Below are positions 39,984 through 49,402 of a stretch of DNA of 64,000 nt, piece after piece (within the stretch, counting starts at the first letter, position 1; every line of letters begins with the position of its first letter). Below the pieces are notes generated by a model that searched no databases, was not told the origin of the DNA, and saw only the letters and a program-made list of their open reading frames with translations. Made by a program: the position numbers and the translations under genes. Source of the stretch: Tetramitus jugosus (lineage: Eukaryota > Heterolobosea > Eutetramitea > Acrasida > Vahlkampfiidae); contig OW569391.1 of assembly GCA_937625935.1 (NCBI GenBank), positions 248,001 through 312,000 of the forward strand. Reading direction: 5' to 3'.

Positions 39984-40316
39984 TTTGTTGTGTGATAGGG
40001 TGACAAGATGATGCTACTATGTGGTTGGTTGGTGTTGTTTGCTTTTTGCGCACTCCTCCTGTATGAAAAAGCTTTCAAGCAAGTGAAAACAAGAATTTGT
40101 TGAACTTCAACAAGAAAACGGAGTGTGAATTTATTCCGACCAACCAAAAGCGAAAAACACTTTCCCTCCAAAAACCAAAAAACGGTGATTGCGAGGTTGT
40201 GATTTTTCTGCGTGATCATTTTTTTAATTGTGTGTTTGAAGGAACCGCAGCTGTTTGAATTTACAAGATCGCGATCTCCTGATCTTTTTAGCTCCTCTGT
40301 CCTGTAACGCTCAACG
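39984..40316. promoter_or_regulatory. Divergent promoter region
   Basis: 333 nt between the start codons of NOC1 (minus) and the zinc-finger gene (plus); it must hold both promoters. No clear element by eye. Confidence 0.35.
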
Positions 40317-42291
40317 ATGAGACAACAACAACAACAAAAATCTTCAACAACCAACTCTGCCACTGTCTGCACAACTCTTACCACAAAAAAACGATATGTT
40401 CGTGTGGGATACTTGCTCATCACTGGTCAACAATTGGAAGAAGTGATGCAAAAGCTTTTTGCAGAGACAAGCTTTAGTGTCGTTTCCAACTCCAAGGAGA
40501 AAAAAACGGCTGCCGGACGCAAATGTCCATTGTGTGAGAAGAGAATGGGTAATTTTGGACCTAATTTTAAGAATCATGTCAAAAAGTGCTGTCCTGTATG
40601 TATTCGCGCACCTCCTTCTGCTTCTTCTCTCACAGAAAGCTGTGAGCTTACAAAAATTTTCTTTTTTGTTTTTTCGTTCTCTTTTTTTGTAAAACTTTTA
40701 GACTGTGTTTGAAGAGATTATGCACAGGAAACCAGAGTACTTTGGAACGTTGGCTGAAATGAAGAGAGCTGGTCTAGTGGATTCAGATGATGAAGTATCT
40801 CACGAGGATGATGCATGTTCTACGATTGATCCTGATGCCAATAATCAAGCACTGTTTGACGAGTTGGATCTCGATAATCCAGAGAATGAATTTTTGACAA
40901 AGGCTACACTGGTGCCTGGCTCACAGAGCATTGAGATTGATGCAACAATGATTGATGATATCAATATGCTCATGAGAGAACTGACCTCTCAGAGACAAAA
41001 GCTAAGGAGAGCTCAGTGGAGAAAAATTGTACAGAAACAGCCGCCTCCACCTCCTTCCCCAAGTTCTGTTAATGCGCCATCTCATGGCGGTAACTCTGCT
41101 GCTGCATCGTCCTCATCATTGGCCTCTTCCTCGTCATTGTTGTTAGCTGACAATGTTGTGGGTGGTCTCATGAGTGGTCAGTCAACTCCCGTCAAGACTA
41201 CACCGTCATTGTTTTCGACTAATCTCATGAGTCCTTCTGCGACAAGTGGTCATGCAATGCATTTGTTGAACTCGCCCATGACACCGCTATCTGCCACAAG
41301 CAACACTAGTTTCATGAGAGGCGTAGTTGGAGCGGGTAGTGGTATGTTTCCAATGACTCCCAATGCACTCACACCAAGTTCAGCATCAATTGGATCTCCC
41401 TTCCCTTACAACACGAGTGCCCTGCGGTTCATGAACGCTCCATCTCCCATGCTGTCCACATTCCCTAACATGTCCTATCCAGCATCATCACAGCAAGCCA
41501 TTTCAACACCATTGTCCAATATTCCTCAATCCTCCGTATTCCAGTCTCTGTTCAACCAACAGCCACAACCACAGAAAACACTGCAGCCCCAACAACAAGC
41601 CCCCTTTACGAGTCAGTTCCTATCTCCACAACAACCATTGTCCCAACCTTTTCCATATGCCCTTCAAAATGTGCAGCAGTCACTTCAGAGTCCAATGGGT
41701 GTCTTCTCCTCTCCTGCCATGACTAGTCAGTCATCTATTCTGCCAAACGAACGGCTACTACAATTGCAGCAGCCACAACAAGCGCAACAGTTGCCAATCG
41801 ATGCTTTGCTTGCAATTCAACAACAACAAGAACAGTCAATTAAGCAACTGCCTAACCATTTAACAAACGTTGGCACGTATAGTCCATGGAAACAGTGGTT
41901 GATTGATGATTGCACGTTGAGGTACTTGAGAAACTGTAGATTAATGAATGATATTTTCTATGATGCGTCAAAGTCTGATGACGATGCAGAAGCCGAGGAC
42001 GAGGAGAAACTAGCGAACCTTAAAAACATTCGACAGGAACTAGAGCAATCTTTGTCCAAATTAGATGAAGAAATTGAAAACATGAGTACCACAAACGGCA
42101 GCTGCACACTGAGCATTCGTGATGATGGTGAGTCGTCATTTGCTGATTTGATGCGGAGGATGCGTTCGAACGAGACAGCCAAACGAAAGTTGAAAGACTA
42201 TTTTGCGAGTCACGAGAAGATTACATCAACTGTCGATGTTTCAAGCAAGGCGAAGCCAAACAAGAGACGCAAGTTACATAGACTTCAATAA
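40317..42291 (+). CDS. Zinc-finger, Gln/Ser-rich protein, probably nuclear
   Basis: Two exons, 40317-40595 and 40702-42291 (intron 106 nt, GTATGT/TTTTAG), giving 622 residues. A single C2HC-type finger lies near residue 73 (CPLCEKRMGNFGPNFKNHVK then KC). The intron follows directly. An acidic segment (DSDDEVSHEDDACS) and a helical RELTSQRQKLRRAQWRKIV come next. A ~250-residue Pro/Ser/Met/Gln-rich region resembles an activation domain. Near residue 525 is WKQWLIDDCTLRYLRNCRL, then an acidic coiled coil. The tail is basic (KPNKRRKLHR), a likely nuclear signal. I do not recognise the family; transcription co-regulator is the simplest reading. Confidence 0.65.
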
Positions 42292-42596
42292 AATCAGTGT
42301 ATTTATTGAGTTGCAAGTTTCTGTCACGATTTATGAGAGGGGTTGCAAAATCTGATCTTCATGGTTTGTTCAATACATCCTCTGTTACAAGGAGAATAAG
42401 CAGGCTTGATAACCATAGAATTCTTCTTGAATGTGCTCATTTAGTTCAGATTTCAAGATCATCGATCTATGACTGTCGTTCTAAGATGACAAGTAGCGAA
42501 CTATTACTGGAACTCGGATCACACAGAGAATTGTTATCCAACATGTCATTATCGAGGAGATGGGGCACAAAAAGCCGCTTCAAGGCGGACAAAAAA
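42292..42596. other. Spacer between zinc-finger gene and tRNA-Glu
   Basis: 305 nt. A plus-strand open frame covers it and runs into the tRNA gene, so it is not a real gene. Just before the tRNA terminator is a short hairpin, CCGCTTCAAGGCGG-like, at 42575-42588. Nothing else seen. Confidence 0.35.
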
Positions 42597-42669
42597 CTCC
42601 CATACCGGGACTCGAACCCGGGTCTCATGGGTGAGAGCCATGTATCCTAACCAACTAGACTATATGGGA
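42597..42669 (-). tRNA. tRNA-Glu (anticodon CTC)
   Basis: Read on the minus strand, a 73-nt cloverleaf. The acceptor TCCCATA/TATGGGA is perfect, the D arm is GTCT with AGTTGGTTAG, and the anticodon stem CATGG/CCATG carries loop CTCTCAC (anticodon CTC). The T arm is CCGGG/CCCGG with loop TTCGAGT and the discriminator is G. TTTTTT follows as polymerase III terminator. Box A (TAGTCTAGTTGG-like) and box B (GGGTTCGAGTCC) are intact. No intron. LINE-type debris begins within about 420 nt upstream. Confidence 0.93.
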
Positions 42670-43084
42670 TATATACATAAGGAAAAAACCGTAGTATTTG
42701 TGCGTCTTTGCAACCCGCTCTTTAGTGCTAGAGGTGTAGCAGTGCAGACAAATACGATGCGGCAGTGCGATGACTGCAAATTGGCCAGGTAAGTCTCATC
42801 TTCTTTGTTGAAGAAACAGTATCATTCTGGAATAGTGAGTCGCAATCAACTTCTTGTGGATGAACAAATCATGTGCTTTTAGGAGTTCAAAAGTGTGCAC
42901 TCGAGGTGCATGATTGGCCCAAAGTCACACCATCTGTTGAGCATCATGATTGCCCAGATGAGAAACTGCCAATCTGCGCGTGGAGAGCAGAGAACACCTC
43001 CAGGATCTATTCGATCAAGAGAGAAATAGGAGAGTAGAAGGGTATGAAAGATGATGGCTACAAAAAGCTGCCAACCAAAGTGGG

Positions 43085-43646
43085 GCATATTTCTGTTTCT
43101 TAAAATACCCACACGTTGTAGACAGAAGACTTGAATGGTTTCAACTCCAAGTAAGGAGTGGCACCCTTCACACAAAAGAAGTAGTTCGTGGGCTGTATAA
43201 TCCCAGTGAACCATCCACTGTGTGTGTATGGTGCAAGAAAGAACCAGAAAGTGTGCTGCACTGCCTCGTCAGATGCCCGTCGCAAGGAGTTAATAGCTAT
43301 GGGAGTAGCCTCCGATAGTTGTATCGATACTTGGTTCGACAATGTGAGGCTCAAGGGAGGAAAGAGATCATTCGAAAGAGCTGAACCGGACTTTCACTAG
43401 GGTAATCTGCGTGTGGACAGTAGTGGTATCTAGACAACACTGGTGATGTGTAGCTGGTGCCAGAGTGAGCCCGAGAGTGTGCTCCACTGTTTGACCAGGA
43501 GTCAAAGGGTCATAATGAGTCTATTCAAGTTGGATACGAATCTCGAATGTCCATCTCAGCTGGCGAGAGTAATCAACATTAGTATACAGGCTATCTTCCT
43601 ATATGCAGCGGAGTTCATACTATTCTACCAGAAATATTGGAGATGA
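43085..43646 (+). mobile_element. Broken non-LTR retrotransposon (LINE) fragments, two partial copies
   Basis: Copy 1 (about 43085-43400) reads WFQLQVRSGTLHTKEVVRGL then CVWCKKEPESVLHCLVRC, the C-terminal zinc-binding region after LINE reverse transcriptases (CxxC...ExxxHxLxxC). After a frameshift it continues RRKELIAMGVASDSCIDTWF and ends at a TAG near 43400. Copy 2 (about 43440-43646) restarts as CSWCQSEPESVLHCL and runs to a stop at 43644. The polymerase core is absent and stops and frameshifts are present, so both are dead 3' ends. Both lie 5' of the tRNA-Glu gene, pointing away from it. DNA at 42700-43085 may be older debris of the same kind. Confidence 0.65.
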
Positions 43647-43959
43647 TAGATCCACTTTCAAAAAATAAAGGTTCCTTCATTGCTTTGTTGATCTCATTCT
43701 GACATGATATGGACGCTTGTTCAAGACATTCAAGACTTCGCAAGCTATCATCCAGATTAAGTTGTTTGGGCAAGAATCAGAAGGAAATGGGGAGTCTATC
43801 ACAATTCAACACCAATGGAGGGAGGTTGGTTGAAAAAGATGTTATGGTGGAATGGAACGATTCTTCTCGATTGATCAAATCAGAGCTATGGGCAAGTAAA
43901 AAACTTCTCGCTTATCTGAAAGGGATGATGCAAGACAATTTTGGCAATATTTAATTTGG
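43647..43959. other. Spacer between LINE debris and RCC1-like gene
   Basis: 313 nt, including an 81-residue plus-strand frame (43709-43954) without recognisable domain. This is the 3' flank of the RCC1-like gene; I found no continuation of its BTB domain here. Confidence 0.35.
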
Positions 43960-45192
43960 TTAATGATTGTTCGTGGTGATAACATCGATATCACTTAAAG
44001 AACCATTCGATAAAAGTTTTGAGAGACGTGGGAATGCCATATTAATGTGTCCTCTCATTTTTGGAGTGAAATAGATGACAACAGATCGCTTCGCTCCCGC
44101 CAATTGTGTATCAAGCCAGCTTGAGTTGACCAGTGGGACAATCTGATTGAATCGATCATCTTTCTTCACAGCCAAATTATCAAATTGACTATTCTTTTCT
44201 CGATAATATATCGAGCCATCTTCATCCAAGATCCATTCAATCTCAGAACTGGTCAACGCAGACTTTGCATTCTTTGCACAATGATCCACACGCAAGAAGT
44301 GAGGTGCCGTGGCCTCCTGATTCTCTTGCATGCTGACTGAGCTGTGAATCTGATTGTCGCTCGTCACCACAATTGTCGAATATTGATAGCAATTGGCGCT
44401 CACAACAGGTGCAGGAAGCAAGTCCATTTTTCGAAACTCGGCAACATAGACAGTACTGTTGAATCCAAATCTCTTGTCCTTCTGTCCATTCACATAACAA
44501 TTGCCCTTGTTGGTCAAAATGACACAGTGAAAGTTACCTCCAGACATATGCACTACATGCTCGTCTCTCTCCAGAAAATCAGGAAGTTTCCAACAGATGG
44601 AAGAACCACTCTCACCATTGAACCAATAACTCTGTCCGAATGCATAAAAATGATTCTGATCTGTCATGACCACAGCACTACTAAAGCAAATGGCAATATC
44701 AATGACTCTCTCACTCGGAGACACCATCATTGAGCTACAATCCACCTTTTGAGGTGTTGAAAACTTGGTATAGCTGTGATTAGCAACAGGATAGGTATTG
44801 TAATCCGATTTTCCAATAAACCACAACCCTTCATACTCATCAATCACAAAGGCACAACCATAGCAACAAAACACTCTTTTCACTGCCTGCTTGAAAAAGT
44901 CGACACGAGTGAGTTGTGATACCTTGTTTTGGTGATTCAGACCTGCCAATCCAGTTGAATTGGAACCTACAAAGTACAAGTGACCCTCTGTCGAAAGAAT
45001 GAACAAGTCTTGATCGTCTGCTGCCACTTGAAGCACCGAAAAGTCCAGATCGTAGCGCCGCAGACGTGAACTAATGGTAGTTGCCGTTGCTTGGGAGTAC
45101 AATGGACTATCTTCGAAAACAAAAATGTGGGATAGGTATCCAATACCATTGTTTTTCATTGTTGTGTGGCTGGCAGTAGTACTACTATTCAT
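43960..45192 (-). CDS. RCC1-repeat protein ending at the start of a BTB domain
   Basis: 410 residues, one exon. Residues ~55-330 show degenerate RCC1-type blades (FILSTEGHLYFVGSNSTGLAG, VVMTDQNHFYAFGQSY, VILTNKGNCYVNGQKDKRFG) spaced about 50-60 residues apart. The last ~25 residues (FPRLSKLLSNGSLSDIDVIT) look like the first helix and strand of a BTB/POZ domain, then the frame stops after TTNNH. A full BTB has about 100 residues, so the C-terminus is missing. RCC1-BTB proteins are common in amoebae and plants and often act as cullin-3 adaptors; without a full BTB this one should not dimerise or bind cullin 3. A decayed gene is possible. Confidence 0.7.
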   Translation of the reverse strand: MNSSTTASHTTMKNNGIGYLSHIFVFEDSPLYSQATATTISSRLRRYDLDFSVLQVAADDQDLFILSTEGHLYFVGSNSTGLAGLNHQNKVSQLTRVDFFKQAVKRVFCCYGCAFVIDEYEGLWFIGKSDYNTYPVANHSYTKFSTPQKVDCSSMMVSPSERVIDIAICFSSAVVMTDQNHFYAFGQSYWFNGESGSSICWKLPDFLERDEHVVHMSGGNFHCVILTNKGNCYVNGQKDKRFGFNSTVYVAEFRKMDLLPAPVVSANCYQYSTIVVTSDNQIHSSVSMQENQEATAPHFLRVDHCAKNAKSALTSSEIEWILDEDGSIYYREKNSQFDNLAVKKDDRFNQIVPLVNSSWLDTQLAGAKRSVVIYFTPKMRGHINMAFPRLSKLLSNGSLSDIDVITTNNH

Positions 45193-45575
45193 GATACTGG
45201 TCTAATCTTTTGTTTGTTTTTTTCTGGCTGGATTTTTTTTTGTTTGTCATCTGACAAGTTCTTGGAACTTGCACAGCGCGAAAAAAAAAGATCTCTTCAA
45301 GTTTACAGAACCGGAGAAACTAGATATACTACAGTTTCGTTCGTTCTTATCGGCAACAACTACGAAGGATTCTTGATTTTAACTCACCATGATGTGTGAT
45401 AGTAAAACTGCGGTGAGGTTCCTAAAAGGTAATAGCTCTCCGCAGATACAAACACGAAAGTTCTCGTCTCGTGTTCTTCTCGGGAAGGGTTTCGATATTC
45501 TGTCCGAATCAGTGACCCATAAGAGAGTGTCGTGGATTGTGAAGAACAAAACTAATCAATACCCCAATTCTCACT
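45193..45575. other. Divergent promoter region
   Basis: 383 nt between the RCC1-like start (minus) and the CRD protein start (plus). The left part is T-rich. No supported gene or clear element. Confidence 0.35.
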
Positions 45576-46112
45576 ATGAAGACCTTTTTTATTTTATGCT
45601 TCATCTTTTCTCTGGTGGCAGTATCCATGGCTTACCTCGATATCAAGTGCGTCAAGTACGATGAGGCAAGCAATCCATTCTGTGCTGACACTTTTGCCAA
45701 GTACAATCTCTATGTATCCAGTCAAGCTTACCCTATCGACAAGCAAAAGGAGTACGATGGGAGAGCTGAGGAAAAGTATGACATCATGCATAACATTACT
45801 GCTGCAAGTCCACAGTGTAAAACTGCTCTCAAGGACATGATGTGCCTGTTCTATACCAACTACTGCCAAGGAAATCGATACATCATTCGACCATGTCGTT
45901 CTGTTTGCATTGTCGCCAACACTACATGTGCACCAGAAGTGTTTGACTCTTACTCTCCTGATAGAGTGGTTTCGTATTGTGCTTTTGAAGATGACTCTCA
46001 TTGTTTCGATGGTGAGAAGGTCATTGGTAACTCTAGTAGCTCAATTGTTGGTTTGAGCTTGTTCATGACTATGGTGTTTGTCATGACAACTGTGGTTGCT
46101 CTCATGTTCTAA
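45576..46112 (+). CDS. Frizzled-CRD-like surface protein, probable GPI anchor (left of convergent pair)
   Basis: 178 residues, one exon. Signal peptide at 1-19 (MKTFFILCFIFSLVAVSMA). The mature region has exactly ten Cys with the order and spacing typical of a Frizzled cysteine-rich domain, including CKTALKDMMCLFYTNYC and RPCRSVC; the PC-x-x-x-C block is a hallmark. The C-terminus is a Ser-rich spacer and a hydrophobic tail with no charged end (SLFMTMVFVMTTVVALMF), as in GPI-anchor signals. Known of the fold: Fz CRDs bind Wnt lipids or other ligands; outside animals, CRDs occur in Dictyostelium receptors. There is no seven-TM part, so this would be a stand-alone surface binder. Confidence 0.68.
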   Translation: MKTFFILCFIFSLVAVSMAYLDIKCVKYDEASNPFCADTFAKYNLYVSSQAYPIDKQKEYDGRAEEKYDIMHNITAASPQCKTALKDMMCLFYTNYCQGNRYIIRPCRSVCIVANTTCAPEVFDSYSPDRVVSYCAFEDDSHCFDGEKVIGNSSSSIVGLSLFMTMVFVMTTVVALMF

Positions 46113-46313
46113 ACCGTTAGGAAAATAAACATCACCGTATCTCTCAGTTGCTGTTTGAGTCGCACGGCGATCAATTAATAAAGTGTAATCCCTCGTTCAA
46201 GTTGTGAACATCAAGTGTTGAAAACGTCTTGTTACCCCAATCACACGGTGTATGGAAACTATAATGCAGAGAATTTTCATATGTTGTTTTAGAATTTATT
46301 GTGCGTTCGCAAC

Positions 46314-46832
46314 TTACATGGAGAACATGACGGCAGCAACGATAGCAATGAATGACATGATCAAGCTAGCTTGGATGGATCCAGCTGCACCAGCATAACA
46401 ATTTTCATCGCTACTAGCACAGTAGTCAGTAACATTGACGGCACCAAAGAAACCGGTTGGGCACTTGGCTTCAGCAGCCTTACACAAGCTCAAGCAAGGG
46501 GGTTGAGGAGATTGAGTGCTAGGAGTAGTAGATCTATCAATGTAACAGTTTTGCAATTGGGTGAGGCACAAAACCTTTCCGTAGGCAGTCTTGCAAGCAG
46601 AGGAGACAGAGCTTCCATGGTTGGTTTCAGCAGATTCAAAGGTTGCCTTAGCATAGCCATCAGCACTTGTTTGAGTAGATTCGAAGCCAGACATGTCAGT
46701 GACAGCAAATTTGCTTGGGAATGCATTGACGCTCTTGCAGAATGGAGTGTAGGCAGTGTTAACGTAGACACAGGCTTGTGCACAGGCCAAAGTGACCAAA
46801 ATGAGTCCAAAGACAATGAATAGCTTGTTCAT
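46314..46832 (-). CDS. Frizzled-CRD-like surface protein, probable GPI anchor (right of convergent pair)
   Basis: 172 residues from ATG 46832, which opens a signal peptide (MNKLFIVFGLILVTLACAQA); the frame extends upstream but that part is not signal-like. The mature region again has ten Cys in the same order: ACVY, PFCKS, SACKTAYGKVLCLTQLQNC, PPCLSLC, KCP, YC and NC. The C-terminus is a Gly/Ala/Ser spacer and hydrophobic tail (ASLIMSFIAIVAAVMFSM). Identity to the left neighbour is low outside the Cys frame, so the two are old paralogues. The genes are tail to tail with 201 nt between stops. Confidence 0.68.
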   Translation of the reverse strand: MNKLFIVFGLILVTLACAQACVYVNTAYTPFCKSVNAFPSKFAVTDMSGFESTQTSADGYAKATFESAETNHGSSVSSACKTAYGKVLCLTQLQNCYIDRSTTPSTQSPQPPCLSLCKAAEAKCPTGFFGAVNVTDYCASSDENCYAGAAGSIQASLIMSFIAIVAAVMFSM

Positions 46833-47202
46833 GATTAATAATCTTGTGTTGTGTTGTAGTTTGTTGTGTTGTTGTAGAGTGTTGGTGTATGGACATAATG
46901 CATCGAATTTAAACCTTTGGTGGGCCCGCAAGAGTTCGCAGCCAACCCAAGTGAACATTTTCTTTGAGTGAAACGTTATTCCACCGTTTGTCTTTATATC
47001 GATTTTTTACCTTTTTGGTTGATGTTCCGAATGTCCGAGCGGAATCTCAACCTCTTTGAGATTGTAGTCGTTATCTGTTTGACAACATTGAATCAAAATC
47101 GTGTGAGAGTACGATAAAACTAACGACAGGATTCAACTGTCAGGTGCAGTTTTCTTTTTATGTTGTTGCCGCTTTTTTACGATTGAATGAAAACGACACA
47201 AC
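46833..47202. other. Divergent promoter region
   Basis: 370 nt between the minus-strand CRD gene and the plus-strand spliced gene. It contains a short inverted repeat (AATCTCAA-cctc-TTTGAGATT) near 47042-47063. No supported gene. Confidence 0.35.
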
Positions 47203-48548
47203 ATGAACATTTCTTTGCCTCAGATCCACCATGGTTCATCTTCTTCGAGTATGGTGAATGTTCATAAAATTCCATCGCCAACAAATCACATGTACATGTC
47301 TAAGGCGATGGACGACACAGTCTCATTCAAGAGCAGTAGATCCAACTTCTCGAGCCTTTACAGCGGCACTACTCGCCCCATTCATTCCCGAACGATGAAG
47401 TTGTTTAACATGAGACAAGAGAAGGGTATGTGCCACTTCAACGTGAAGAATGTTTTGGCAGGAACGCACTTGTGGCCAGCACTGATACACAACATTTTCG
47501 TTAAATAGAGCTGGCCAAACAGAAACTAATGAACGGAATGAAGAAAGAGAAGAGAGAAGAGTACAAGAACTTCTTTGTTCAGTTTGATTCCTTTCTTTTT
47601 GACAAGTGCGAACTGACTGACAATTTGTTCAGTCTTAGTATTTTGTACATTAGCGCACTGATTCACCATGAGAAGTGCATTCTCTCAAACGCCCTACAGT
47701 GAGTGCTTCCATTGTCTTGTCATGTCATCGAAATCGATGCTCTGATTCTAACTTGTTTTAACGAAAAGAAGCAATGAATTTTCAAGCCAAGAAGTGGAAC
47801 AATCCAAGGCGGAAGTAATTGAAAAGTTGATGGAGTTAAGTTTTTGCTATTCTCAAATACTACAGAGACATACGTTTAGAAGAGAAGGAATTCAAACATT
47901 TAGAGACACTGTATCAGAACAATTATTCTACGAGTGTTTGTATAAGATCGTGAACCTGATAGTACAGAATCAATTCGACAACCCAAAGCTCCAATCTATT
48001 ATAGAAGCTGAGATTGCTCGCTTGTTCAGAACTCAGTCTTTTTCGCTCACAAAGAATGACAGAAAAGAGATCAGATTGTTCATACCGTCTGAAAAGCTCT
48101 ACCACTTGAGACAAGAGATGGGTTTCAAACCTCCGTATGTATACATCATACTCTACTCTGTTTATCCGACTTCCATTAATCAACTCATCTTCTTTGTAGA
48201 GCAAAGAAATTCGTTAGAAGGAAGGTAAATAATGCTGTGAATTCTCGATCACCATTGATAATGAGCGTACTCCCGCCGTACAACAAATATTCTTATTCAA
48301 AAGACAAAGGTCTCGACAGAGGAATTGAGAACTTGCGCCTGCATATACCTCCTGATGTTCTGTTCAATCTGAACACCAAAACCGACAGTGCAAATGAAAG
48401 AGAAAGTGAAGCAAGTGGTGTTAATCTCACGATTCCAGTGAATCACCAGAAAGACAAGAGAGTGTCACCAAACCCTGAGGAAAACAACCATCCTCATCCA
48501 ACCTCATCCTCCCCAACCAAATCATTCAACTACCTACAATTAGACTAA
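47203..48548 (+). CDS. Unknown four-exon protein (weak resemblance to PPP1R36)
   Basis: Exons 47203-47425, 47509-47698, 47769-48134 and 48200-48548, with introns of 83, 70 and 65 nt and donors GTATGT, GTGAGT and GTATGT. Phase is kept throughout, giving 375 residues. A Ser/Met-rich leader is followed by a helical body from ~75 to ~265: KREEYKNFFVQFDSFLF, LFSLSILYISALIHHEKCIL, LMELSFCYSQILQRH, FYECLYKIVNLIVQ and EIARLFRTQSFSL. A basic helix (KKFVRRKVNNAV) and a disordered Ser/Pro tail end it. The RLFRT block and helical order remind me of the PPP1R36 family, but I hold this weakly. Shadow frames exist only where introns are ignored. Confidence 0.6.
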
Positions 48549-48591
48549 TGAAATATGATACATTTATGAAACTTAGTACAAGCAATGAAAG

Positions 48592-49257
48592 CTATGGTGT
48601 CTCAGAGCTCAATACAACAGTTTTGACACTTGATACAATGTCATCCACACTAGCCATTGCACCCACTCCCTGATCACCACAAACTAACACTTTCGACACT
48701 GGTTCAATGATAGAAACATGCAAGTCACTCTGTAGTATATTCAATTGCTTGGCAGTGAACGGATGAGTCCACATGAGTGTGTTCATGGCAGGTGCCACAA
48801 TCCACGGTTTCATTCCAATGTCCCACGCCCTGCAAACACAAGTGACCAAATTGTCACAGATTCCATTTGCAATTTTAGCCAAACTGTTGGCATCCAACGG
48901 AGCAATCAACAACAGATCAGCCCACTTGCGTAGCTCAATGTGCGTAACGGGATCACCCTTTTGTTTCCAAACAGACCACTCATCCTCATCAGTAAAGCAT
49001 CTCACTCCATATTCTGTGACCAATCTGTCCACGTCAACAAAATTCTTAGCCCCTTGTGTCAGAGCAACCACAACAGACACTTTCTTGAGACTTGTGTCCA
49101 AGTGGAGCTCACGTGTGAATTGACTGACAAGTTCCTCCAGTTTGATCGCAGCAACAGATCCAGTGGCACAGATCAAGACTCGATAGAGTTGATCATTGGA
49201 AGCTTCTTGACGAAGTGCCAAAATGCACTGCTTTCGTTCGAGCAAGTACTCACTCAT
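48592..49257 (-). CDS. PPCDC: Phosphopantothenoylcysteine decarboxylase (HAL3/CoaC type)
   Basis: 221 residues from ATG 49257. Flavoprotein fold: LICATGSVAAIK (FMN phosphate loop), the catalytic His in THIELRKWAD, LLIAPLDANSLAKIANGICDNL, PAMNTLMW (the conserved PxMNxxMW) and the substrate-loop Cys in VLVCGDQGVGAM. All catalytic features of PPC decarboxylases are present. Reaction: 4'-phosphopantothenoyl-cysteine to 4'-phosphopantetheine and CO2 with FMN, the third step of coenzyme A synthesis, in the cytosol. There is no acidic Hal3-type tail, so an enzyme is far likelier than a phosphatase inhibitor. Confidence 0.92.
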   Translation of the reverse strand: MSEYLLERKQCILALRQEASNDQLYRVLICATGSVAAIKLEELVSQFTRELHLDTSLKKVSVVVALTQGAKNFVDVDRLVTEYGVRCFTDEDEWSVWKQKGDPVTHIELRKWADLLLIAPLDANSLAKIANGICDNLVTCVCRAWDIGMKPWIVAPAMNTLMWTHPFTAKQLNILQSDLHVSIIEPVSKVLVCGDQGVGAMASVDDIVSSVKTVVLSSETP

Positions 49258-49402
49258 GCTCAATGTAGTCTTTGTTTTTTGTTCCGCAAATTTATTCGAA
49301 CTTCAACCAGTTGGAGCAACTACAAAATTTTATGTTCCAAAACAAAAGCCGGACAATTTTAACACATTGAAAAAATTTTTGATAATTTATTAGTTGCTTG
49401 TT

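Noticed and set aside
42879-43214. 111-residue minus-strand frame near the tRNA-Glu
   Set aside because: It is antisense to LINE-like text, which fits a known motif much better.
43709-43954. 81-residue plus-strand frame after the LINE debris
   Set aside because: It does start with ATG, but it shows no motif and no clear link to the LINE text, so I left it as spacer.
47042-47063. Possible tRNA-like D arm and hairpin (tgtccgagcgg, then AATCTCAA...TTGAGATT)
   Set aside because: No T arm, anticodon arm or acceptor pairing could be built around it.
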